From contig UQWA01000002.1 of NCBI GenBank assembly GCA_900544685.1, positions 62,001 to 126,000 of the forward strand: a DNA stretch of 64,000 nt, in the 5' to 3' direction. This document shows, in pieces, positions 34,479 to 41,383 of the stretch. Source of the DNA: an uncultured Lachnospiraceae bacterium. Its GTDB lineage: Bacteria; Bacillota; Clostridia; Lachnospirales; Lachnospiraceae. A model generated the notes under the pieces. The model saw only the letters and a program-made list of their open reading frames with translations, searched no databases and had not been told where the DNA came from. Every line of letters starts with the position of its first letter. Position 1 is the first letter of the stretch. The position numbers and the translations under genes were made by a program.

Positions 34479-35426
34479 ATGTATTTTCATCAACTGGAAG
34501 CTTTTGTCCAGATAGCAGAAAATAAGAGTTTTTCTAAAGCCGCTAAAGCTATGTATCTGTCTCAGCCTACAGTCAGTGCCCATATCAAAAGTCTGGAATC
34601 TGAACTTGGTGTCCCGCTTATTTTACGTACCACCAAAGAAGTTCTGCTTTCTGAGGCCGGGCAGATTTTCTATGATTATGCTAAAGAACTTTTACATACC
34701 AGAGATGTTGCCACCTTGATGATGCAGTCTTATGCCACCGAAATTAAGGGAGAACTTCCGGTAGCTGCTTCCACAGTTCCCTCTCAGTACCTGCTGCCGC
34801 AGCTACTGACTGAAATGTATGTGCGCTATCCGGATCTGAAAATTTCTGTCCGACAGGCAGACAGCTCTGCAGTAATAAATCAGATTGAAAATTATGATGC
34901 AGAATTGGGATTTACCGGTATGCAAGTTCCTGATTCCAAATGTATTTTCGAACCTTTACTGGATGATCAGCTGGTTCTGATCACTCCAAATACCCCGGCT
35001 TATCAGATCTACAAGGAGAATTTTCCTGTCAGTCAGCTTCACTATCTTCCATTTATTTTTCGCGAGAAGGGAAGCGGAACACGCAAAGAAGCCGACGCTT
35101 TTTTTCAAAGCATCGGCCTCGACGATCAGAAACTTCATATTCTGACAGAACTGCCTTCTACCGAAAGCATCAAACAGGCTGTCTGTCATGGTCTGGGTGT
35201 ATCGATTATCAGTAAAATTGCTGCAAAAGATTATGAAAAATTCGGCTACCTTTTGAGTTTTGATCTGGACTCTGAACTGCTGAAGCGTTCCATCTATCTG
35301 GTTTATCACAAAAACCGGGTACTGACTCCTGCTGCCAGATCTTTTGTTGAAGTGATCCGTGAAAAATACGGTCCAAAGCCGGAACATCCACGAACTTCAC
35401 CAAAGGTACATATTCCTGTGGGATGA
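34479..35426 (+). CDS. LysR-family regulator, selenium-metabolism type
   Basis: 315 aa. The N-terminal HTH is MYFHQLEAFVQIAENKSFSKAAKAMYLSQPTVSAHIKSLESELG (residues 1-44). Residues ~90-300 are a LysR substrate domain starting ELPVAASTVPSQYLLPQLLTEM. Proteins of this subfamily are recurrent neighbours of selenium genes. It is divergent from the activase-DCCP-yedF-desulfurase-DUF3343-fdhA run, with a perfect LysR palindrome between them. It probably activates that operon in response to a selenium- or redox-related ligand that sequence cannot identify. The last ~15 residues (EHPRTSPKVHIPVG) are an unstructured tail. Confidence 0.9.
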   Translation: MYFHQLEAFVQIAENKSFSKAAKAMYLSQPTVSAHIKSLESELGVPLILRTTKEVLLSEAGQIFYDYAKELLHTRDVATLMMQSYATEIKGELPVAASTVPSQYLLPQLLTEMYVRYPDLKISVRQADSSAVINQIENYDAELGFTGMQVPDSKCIFEPLLDDQLVLITPNTPAYQIYKENFPVSQLHYLPFIFREKGSGTRKEADAFFQSIGLDDQKLHILTELPSTESIKQAVCHGLGVSIISKIAAKDYEKFGYLLSFDLDSELLKRSIYLVYHKNRVLTPAARSFVEVIREKYGPKPEHPRTSPKVHIPVG

Positions 35427-35438
35427 TGGGGACGGTGT

Positions 35439-35601
35439 TTACTCAAATTGCTTTTGACCTGTAAAGCAAAATCCATGTCTGTTGTAAAATGCAATTGCTT
35501 TTACATTCTTTTCCAATGCCCACAGATGATCTGCACCAAATTCTTTTATGGCAAATTCTATCAGTTCATGACCTATTCCTTTCCTAAAACCGAATTGCAA
35601 T
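35439..35601 (-). pseudogene. GNAT acetyltransferase C-terminal remnant
   Basis: On the minus strand, in a frame different from the dehydrogenase that ends at 35584, an open reading ends at TAA 35439 and encodes about 50 residues. They match the C-terminus of a GNAT acetyltransferase: FRKGIGHELIEFAIKEFG, an acetyl-CoA loop plus helix, followed by WALEKNVKAIAFYNRHGF, the classic GNAT final motif. No start codon or upstream catalytic half is present. It is read as a decayed gene left between the LysR and dehydrogenase genes. Confidence 0.75.
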
Positions 35602-36618
35602 CTTTCCAATATTTTTCTTCGCTTTAAAGTATTCGATTGCCTCTACACTGTCTTTAAAATCAAACACATCCGATATATAATTAGAACCTTTTAATATACC
35701 CTGCTTTATAAGCGCTATAATCTCATCATGCACCTCTGCTTCTTCTGCCTTCGACGGCCACTGGGCAAATCGCAGATTAAAGCAAAACGGAGCTTCTTCC
35801 CAGTTAATCAGATATTCGCTTTTGGCTGTTTCTCCATAGATACATACATCACCAAAATTCTTCACCAGTTTCAGATTCTGATTGATCAGTGCCGGCACCC
35901 CCGCCGCATCCAGAATCATGTCTGCTTTTTCCGGAAGGATTTTTAACACTTCTTCTGTTACATCACACTGGTCAAAATTCAATGTATAGTCCGCACCACA
36001 TTTTCTTGCTGACTCCAGCTTTTTCTCCGTGTGATCCACACAAATAACAGGGGAAAGTCCCATGTATTTTGCCAGAGTAATAAATACAAGACCTACCGGA
36101 CCTGCGCCATAAAGTATCAGGCTTTTTCCCTTCTGGAAGCCAAGACGCTTCATCGTAGAATACACTTCACGATATGTGACAATCATAGCTGCTTCCACAT
36201 CATCCAATCCCTCAGGGATCTTCTTCTGTCCCAGATTGCCCTCTGTCAGAACACCGTCTCCCACAGTGTGTCCGTCCTCCATCATTGCCTCAGCGTCACC
36301 AATGACCGCATACTCTGCAAAGGCGCCCCAGGTTGAATAGAATTCTTCTCCATCATCCAGAAATGGAAGTACAATTTTATCTCCTACGGTGAAATTTTTC
36401 ACTTTGCTTCCGATTGCTTCCACACGGCCAATTCCCTCATGACCAAGCACAGTAGGATAATTATGAAATCCTTTTAGTTTATCATAAATAATTTCTTTAT
36501 CCGTACCACATAATGCACCGGCGGTCATTCGTACCAGTGCCTGATACTCTCCAATCTCCGGTTTCTTCATTTCTTCCAGACTTGCATGTCCATCTTTCCA
36601 AATTACCAGACCCTTCAT
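35584..36618 (-). CDS. Zinc-type medium-chain alcohol dehydrogenase
   Basis: 344 aa MDR-family oxidoreductase. Catalytic-zinc region: AGALCGTDKEIIYD (Cys near residue 37) and GHEGIGRVEAIGSKV (His-Glu near 60). The Rossmann fold has LILYGAGPVGLVFITLAKYMG (about residues 165-185). The four-Cys structural-zinc loop of classical enzymes is missing. It resembles sugar or polyol dehydrogenases more than ethanol dehydrogenases. Position is the odd feature: 15 bp downstream of selD, so probably co-transcribed with it, though no selenium role is known for such enzymes. Confidence 0.88.
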   Translation of the reverse strand: MKGLVIWKDGHASLEEMKKPEIGEYQALVRMTAGALCGTDKEIIYDKLKGFHNYPTVLGHEGIGRVEAIGSKVKNFTVGDKIVLPFLDDGEEFYSTWGAFAEYAVIGDAEAMMEDGHTVGDGVLTEGNLGQKKIPEGLDDVEAAMIVTYREVYSTMKRLGFQKGKSLILYGAGPVGLVFITLAKYMGLSPVICVDHTEKKLESARKCGADYTLNFDQCDVTEEVLKILPEKADMILDAAGVPALINQNLKLVKNFGDVCIYGETAKSEYLINWEEAPFCFNLRFAQWPSKAEEAEVHDEIIALIKQGILKGSNYISDVFDFKDSVEAIEYFKAKKNIGKIAIRF

Positions 36619-36633
36619 TGTAATCCTATCCTC

Positions 36634-37674
36634 CTATCCTACTTCTGTCAAAACAGTATCTAATTCCCCTGTTATGTTTCCTACTACTCTGGCAAAACAG
36701 CCTCTTTCTTTCATCATCCGCAGACATTCGTCTTTTTCTTCTACCGGAATTGCCGCCAACAGTCCCCCTGACGTCTGTGGATCCATCAATGCGTCTTGCT
36801 TCCATTGTGATACCGTAGATGAAAAACGCACTTTAGACTTCAGATATTCCTGATTCTGGTACACTCCAGATGGTAATATTCCCATAACAGCCATCTCTTC
36901 CGTCTTTGGAAGAAACGGGATCTGATCTGCATAAATATGAATCACTCTTTTACTTCCTTCTGCCATCTCACAGACATGTCCGAGAAGTCCAAACCCTGTA
37001 ATATCAGTACAGGCGTGAACGGTAAACTGGCTAAACACCTCACATGCCTGACGATTTAGCAAAGTCATCCATTTCAGCATTTCTGATTCTTCTGCTTCAT
37101 TCAACAGACCTCCTCTGGATGCCAGCGCATAGATTCCTGTTCCTATTGGCTTGGTCAAGATCAGTACATCGTCTTCCTGAGCTGTATCGTTTCTCCAGAT
37201 TTTCGCCGGATGTACTACACCGGATACCGACAGACCGTACTTTGGTTCATTATCCTCAATAGTATGCCCTCCTGCCACCACAGCTCCAGACTCAGCTACT
37301 TTTTCATAGCCACCTCTCAAAATTTCCTGTATACATTTTGGTTCCAGACAGGATGGAAATGCAAGAAGGTTTAGTGCCAGCACCGGTCTTCCGCCCATGG
37401 CATAGACATCACTCAAAGCATTCGCTGCTGCAATCTGTCCAAAAAGATACGGATCATCTACTGGTGGCGGGAAAAAATCAATGGTCTGAATCAGGGCCTG
37501 ATCCTTATTCATCTGATAAACAGCCGCATCATCACTGGAACCAAAGCCAACCAAAAGCTGTTCACAATGCTGTTCCGGAAGCTTTCCCAATATTTGCCTG
37601 AGTACCTCAGGTCCCTGCTTGGACGCTCAGCCACCCTTTGCTGTCATCGCTGTCAATTTATACTGATGATTCAT
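36634..37674 (-). CDS. selD: Selenide, water dikinase SelD, itself a selenoprotein
   Basis: 346 aa read through an in-frame UGA. SelD makes selenophosphate from selenide and ATP. Start: ATG 37674, seven bases after AAGGTGG. The first 15 codons lead into TAKGG-Sec-ASK, with UGA at 37627-37629 as residue 16, the catalytic Cys/Sec position of the family. Without readthrough the ORF would begin at about 37590 and lack the active site. A SECIS-like hairpin lies 15 bases downstream. Further motifs: GFGSSDDAAVYQMNKD, TDFFPPPVDDPYLFGQIAAANALSDVYAMGG, and VVAGGHTIEDNEPKYG. It lies downstream of selC, which has its own terminator. Confidence 0.95.
37597..37629 (-). promoter_or_regulatory. SECIS element of selD
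   Basis: After UGA (37627-37629) and 15 bases of spacer the mRNA forms stem CCTGAG / CTCAGG (37597-37611) with a GUA loop. Distance and a GGU-containing apex fit bacterial SECIS elements, which are read by SelB. Confidence 0.8.
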
Positions 37675-37696
37675 AACTGCCACCTTCTTTCTATTC

Positions 37697-37724
37697 AAAA
37701 AACGGTCTCTTTTACAAGAGACCG
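37697..37724 (-). terminator. selC terminator
   Basis: Minus-strand stem CGGTCTCT / AGAGACCG (37703-37710 and 37717-37724) with a six-base loop, followed by TTTTTTG. It begins 10 bases after the tRNA CCA end and separates selC from selD. Confidence 0.9.
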
Positions 37725-37733
37725 ATCACTTTC

Positions 37734-37830
37734 TGGCGGAAGTATGTGGGAATCGAACCCACCTAAGCGGGAGTTAACCGCTATCACAGGTTTTGAAGAC
37801 CAGGAGGCACACCAGCACCTATCTACTCCC
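37734..37830 (-). tRNA. selC: tRNA-Sec (anticodon UCA)
   Basis: 97 nt including an encoded CCA. The acceptor arm is eight positions long (GGGAGTAG with ATACTTCC, one mismatch and one G-U). The anticodon loop CTTCAAA gives UCA. There is a long variable arm with stem AGCGG / CCGCT, and the T arm is GTGGG-TTCGATT-CCCAC. The extended acceptor and large extra arm are specific to selenocysteine tRNA. It lies between selB and selD. Confidence 0.96.
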
Positions 37831-37902
37831 ATTTTTATCTTTATTATTCTATCACAGGCAAAAGTAAATAGCAACCGAAAGTTCCTTCATCGGCTTCTCT
37901 AC

Positions 37903-39816
37903 TCAGTATGCCTTCCACTCGCTCTCTGCCCCTGTATTCCTGGTGATTCTCTGACTATCCGTATATTCCAGTATCAGTTTTGCATTTTTTCGACTGGTCG
38001 AGAACAGATCTCGCACTTCTGAGATGGTAATAACCGGCTGTTGATGAACTACTTCTCGTATTTTCTCTGCTGCTGTTTCCAACAGAGGTTTTACCGTATA
38101 CGCATCTTCACTTAAACGAACAACCTGATTCTCTTCTCGCAGGAGTAAAAGGATATCTTCTGCCATATCCGCATACTCTTTCTCGACATCGGTTTCTGAG
38201 AGTTTTACAAATTGATATTCTGCTTTTTCGAAAGAATTTAGCAGCAGTTTTCTGCATCCTTCATATCTTGCATCTTTCAAAATCTCAAATTCCGGCAAGT
38301 GCAAATACTCGCCGCTGGAAATTATACTCTCTTCTGTCTCCCAGTGTTCAAATATTTTAGCTGCAACCACCGGTTTGATTTTTTTCATGTATTTTGTCTG
38401 AATCTCGGCCTTTTTTATACCATGACGATATGGATATTTATGATGGTATTTTTTCAGCTCGGCCTTAATCTGTTCCTGAAGATATAACTCATCGTCCCGC
38501 ATCCAGACATAGGTATCTTTTTTCATTGGGAATACGAAAGCTTCTGATCCATCTTCCAGTTCCGATACGTCCTGACGAATTTCCTCTTCCGATAGCGCAG
38601 TTAATTTTGCCAGTTCCGTTATGGTAATCAGCGTGTCTCTGTGTGATTTCACATGCATCTGTACCACATCCACAGAAGAACCGGCTTCTTTACGCCGCAG
38701 TTCTTCCAATGCCGCTTCCTTGAACCTTCTCTTGGCCTTTGGATTCGGTTCCAACACTTCGCCGCCCCCAATCGTCTCCATCGGAGAATAAAAGCGGACT
38801 ACAAATCTGTCTCCTTTTCGAAGTGCCAGTTCCTGTTCCAGACGAAGCTGTGCAAAACACTCTTCTCCTGCTTTTAATTCATCCCGATCCAATAAAATTG
38901 CGCGGCAGAGCACTTCGCTGGTTCCGGTAAATAAATGCAGCCGGCTCCGATTCTTTACAATTCGATTACTGTCTTTTAAGATCTTCAGCTTTACATCCAG
39001 CAAGGTCGTACCCTTCATGCTGTTCGGTGATGCCAGTACATCTCCGCGGCTGATATCTTCTTTTTTTATACCAGTCAGATTCACAGCCACACGCTGTCCT
39101 GCACTGCATTCTTCCACATTTTTTCCATGTACCTGGATATTCCGTACTTTGCATGGGGCATTCCATGGGTAAAGCTGCAAAGTATCATCTTTACGGATTA
39201 TGCCGGAAATCAAAGTTCCGGTGACAATGGTCCCGAATCCTAAAATGGTAAAAACCCGGTCAATCGGAAGTCTTGGTATCGTATGAATCTCTTTTTCCTG
39301 CACTTCTGATGTTTCCATTTTCACAATCTCATCTGTCAGTTCCTTTAATCCTTCTCCTGTTACAGAAGATACTTTTACAACAGGTGCATCCTTTAAAAAC
39401 GTATCCTGCAGCTGGTCTCGCACTTCTTCTTCCATCAGTTCCAGCCATTCCTCATCCACAAGATCCATCTTATTTAAAACGACGATACACTTCTGAATGC
39501 CCAGAAGATGTAAAATATCCATATGCTCCTTCGTCTGAGGCATAATGCCCTCATCTGCCGCAATAACCAGAAGCACCATATCCATGCCAACTACTCCGGC
39601 AACCATATTGTGTATAAACTTCTCATGTCCAGGCACATCTACGATCCCCGCCCGATCTCCATTGGGAAGATCAAAAAATGCAAATCCAAGGTCAATGGTA
39701 ATCCCACGTTCCTGTTCTTCCTTCCAACGGTCCGTATTGCATCCGGTTAATGCTTTGATTAATGTTGTCTTTCCATGGTCGATATGACCTGCTGTTCCAA
39801 TGATGATATGTTTCAT
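37903..39816 (-). CDS. selB: Selenocysteine-specific elongation factor SelB
   Basis: 637 aa. N-terminal GTPase: GTAGHIDHGKTTLIKALTG (G1), DRWKEEQERGITIDLGFAFF (G2), DVPGHEKFIHNMVAG (G3) and VLNKMDLVD (G4). Elongation-factor beta domains follow. The C-terminal ~250 residues hold winged-helix modules that bind the SECIS hairpin (ITITELAKLTALSEEEIRQDVSELE and ITISEVRDLFSTSRKNAKLILEYTD). Start: ATG 39816, overlapping the selA stop by 4 bp. Together with selA, selC and selD it gives a complete system for decoding the UGA codons of fdhA and selD. Confidence 0.96.
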   Translation of the reverse strand: MKHIIIGTAGHIDHGKTTLIKALTGCNTDRWKEEQERGITIDLGFAFFDLPNGDRAGIVDVPGHEKFIHNMVAGVVGMDMVLLVIAADEGIMPQTKEHMDILHLLGIQKCIVVLNKMDLVDEEWLELMEEEVRDQLQDTFLKDAPVVKVSSVTGEGLKELTDEIVKMETSEVQEKEIHTIPRLPIDRVFTILGFGTIVTGTLISGIIRKDDTLQLYPWNAPCKVRNIQVHGKNVEECSAGQRVAVNLTGIKKEDISRGDVLASPNSMKGTTLLDVKLKILKDSNRIVKNRSRLHLFTGTSEVLCRAILLDRDELKAGEECFAQLRLEQELALRKGDRFVVRFYSPMETIGGGEVLEPNPKAKRRFKEAALEELRRKEAGSSVDVVQMHVKSHRDTLITITELAKLTALSEEEIRQDVSELEDGSEAFVFPMKKDTYVWMRDDELYLQEQIKAELKKYHHKYPYRHGIKKAEIQTKYMKKIKPVVAAKIFEHWETEESIISSGEYLHLPEFEILKDARYEGCRKLLLNSFEKAEYQFVKLSETDVEKEYADMAEDILLLLREENQVVRLSEDAYTVKPLLETAAEKIREVVHQQPVITISEVRDLFSTSRKNAKLILEYTDSQRITRNTGAESEWKAY

Positions 39817-41198
39817 AAAAGCTCCAATTCTCTCACAATGATTTCCATGTCTTCTTTTTCTAATGTCCTCACATCCAGAATGACCTGATCTTTCTGACAT
39901 CTGCATATAATAGGAACCGGCAGCTGTTCCATCGCATCTACGATATCCTGGCATTTTTTCTGCTTGCAAGTCAGAACTACCGCATATCCCTTTAAGTTCG
40001 CAGTTGGGAATGCACCTCCTCCAACCTGAGACTCACATGGTTCCACACTGACTTCAAAAGGCATTTTTTTCTCCTGAAGCATCTGACGCAGTGTATTTGC
40101 ATCCTTTCTGGTATCTTCTGCTGTCTTTGCAATCATTTTCAGTGCCGGAAGATTGCTTAACGCATTTTCCGGATTCAGATACTCCCGCAGCGTCAGTTCC
40201 AGTGCTGCAGCTGTAAATTTATCAATTCTTAATGCTCTCGTCAATGGATGTTTTTTTAATATATCCATATATTTTTTCTTGCCAACGATAATGCCTGCCT
40301 GAGGACCTCCCAGCAGTTTATCTCCACTGAAAGATACCAGATCTACACCAGCCTGAATCATTTCCTGAACGGTAGGTTCATGCGGCAGTCCATATTTTTC
40401 CATTGAAAGTAATACACCGCTTCCAAGATCTGCCAGAACCGGTATCCCATGTTCTCTTCCCAATGCTGCCAGACGCTCAATCTCTACCGATTCTGTAAAA
40501 CCTACAATCTGATAATTGCTGGTATGTACTTTCAAAATCATACCTGTTTCTTCGGTAATCGCCTTTTCATAGTCTTCCAGATGTGTCTTATTGGTGGTTC
40601 CCACTTCTTTTAAAATAGTCCCGCTTTGCTCCATCACATCCGGGATTCGGAACTTTCCTCCGATTTCCACCAGTTCACCACGGGATACAATGGCTTCTTT
40701 TCCTCTTCCAAGGGCACTGAGCATTAACAAAACTGCCGCTGCATTGTTATTGACTGCCATCGCCGCCTCTGCACCTGTTAACCTGCATAATAATTCGTCA
40801 AAATGTGAATATCGCTCTCCTCTGTGCCCCTTATTCAGATCATACTCCAGATTCGAATAACCGGAGGCCATACAAAGAATCTGCTGTATGTGTTCTTTAC
40901 TGATCGGTGCGCGTCCCAGATTCGTGTGCAGAATCGTTCCAGTGGCATTGATTACTTTTTTCATATCCGGCTTTGCCAGTTTTTCCAGTTGCTTTCTGAT
41001 CCTCTCTTTTAAATGATTCTCATCTATCTCATTTTCTGTTTTTCCTTCTATGATCTCAGAACGTACCTGTTCCAAAATATTTCGAATTGCTTTTTTTAAC
41101 TGCTCACTTCCAATCCGTTCCTGAAATTCACGGATCTTTTTATCTTCCAGTAATTCATTCATATTTGGGATACTTCGAAGAATCGCCCTTTTATCCAT
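39813..41198 (-). CDS. selA: L-seryl-tRNA(Sec) selenium transferase SelA
   Basis: 461 aa PLP enzyme converting Ser-tRNA-Sec to Sec-tRNA-Sec with selenophosphate. Family motifs: KVINATGTILHTNLGRAPIS (about residues 84-103), ANNNAAAVLLMLSALG-like AVNNNAAAVLL, the PLP lysine in LVSFSGDKLLGGPQAGIIVGKK (about 280-300), and GGGAFPTANLKGYAV near the C-terminus. The N-terminal tRNA-binding helices are present (LRSIPNMNELLEDKKI). Start: ATG 41198 after CGGAG; a longer reading to 41276 adds a basic stretch without a ribosome binding site. Its own promoter appears at 41257-41285. Confidence 0.96.
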   Translation of the reverse strand: MDKRAILRSIPNMNELLEDKKIREFQERIGSEQLKKAIRNILEQVRSEIIEGKTENEIDENHLKERIRKQLEKLAKPDMKKVINATGTILHTNLGRAPISKEHIQQILCMASGYSNLEYDLNKGHRGERYSHFDELLCRLTGAEAAMAVNNNAAAVLLMLSALGRGKEAIVSRGELVEIGGKFRIPDVMEQSGTILKEVGTTNKTHLEDYEKAITEETGMILKVHTSNYQIVGFTESVEIERLAALGREHGIPVLADLGSGVLLSMEKYGLPHEPTVQEMIQAGVDLVSFSGDKLLGGPQAGIIVGKKKYMDILKKHPLTRALRIDKFTAAALELTLREYLNPENALSNLPALKMIAKTAEDTRKDANTLRQMLQEKKMPFEVSVEPCESQVGGGAFPTANLKGYAVVLTCKQKKCQDIVDAMEQLPVPIICRCQKDQVILDVRTLEKEDMEIIVRELELL

Positions 41199-41256
41199 CT
41201 TTTTTCTCCGTTTTCTTTTTTGCTTTGTCTGAATTGGAGGAAACTTTACCCTTCCA

Positions 41257-41285
41257 ATTTTAAAAGTCTTCTCCAATTAAGACAA
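41257..41285 (-). promoter_or_regulatory. Candidate selA promoter
   Basis: Minus strand TTGTCT (41280-41285), 17 bp, TAAAAT (41257-41262). It lies directly after the inverted repeat that ends the fdhA transcript and touches its 3' arm, so sel expression need not depend on fdhA. Confidence 0.5.
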
Positions 41286-41345
41286 ACTGCCGTATCGATA
41301 CTTTCAGGATGATCTTCCATCCGAACTCTTCTCAATGCGGCAGTT
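41285..41345 (-). terminator. Inverted repeat between Sec-type fdhA and selA
   Basis: Arms AACTGCCG (41285-41292) and CGGCAGTT (41338-41345), with a smaller GGAT/ATCC hairpin within the loop. On the minus strand the structure is followed by TGTCTTAATT, only weakly T-rich. It may be a leaky terminator or a processing site. The 3' arm touches the -35 of the selA promoter. Confidence 0.45.
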
Positions 41346-41383
41346 ATGTACTTTTATCGTAACTGATCAGTTACTTTTTCTTT

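Noticed and set aside
37591..37630. Short selD starting near 37590
   Set aside because: It would lose the catalytic segment. Reading through UGA 37627-37629 restores a standard SelD N-terminus with a good ribosome binding site at 37674.
41359..41374. GTAACTGATCAGTTAC as the fdhA terminator
   Set aside because: The palindrome has no room for a loop and is followed by GATAAAAG on the minus strand, not a T run. The larger repeat at 41285-41345 is a better candidate.
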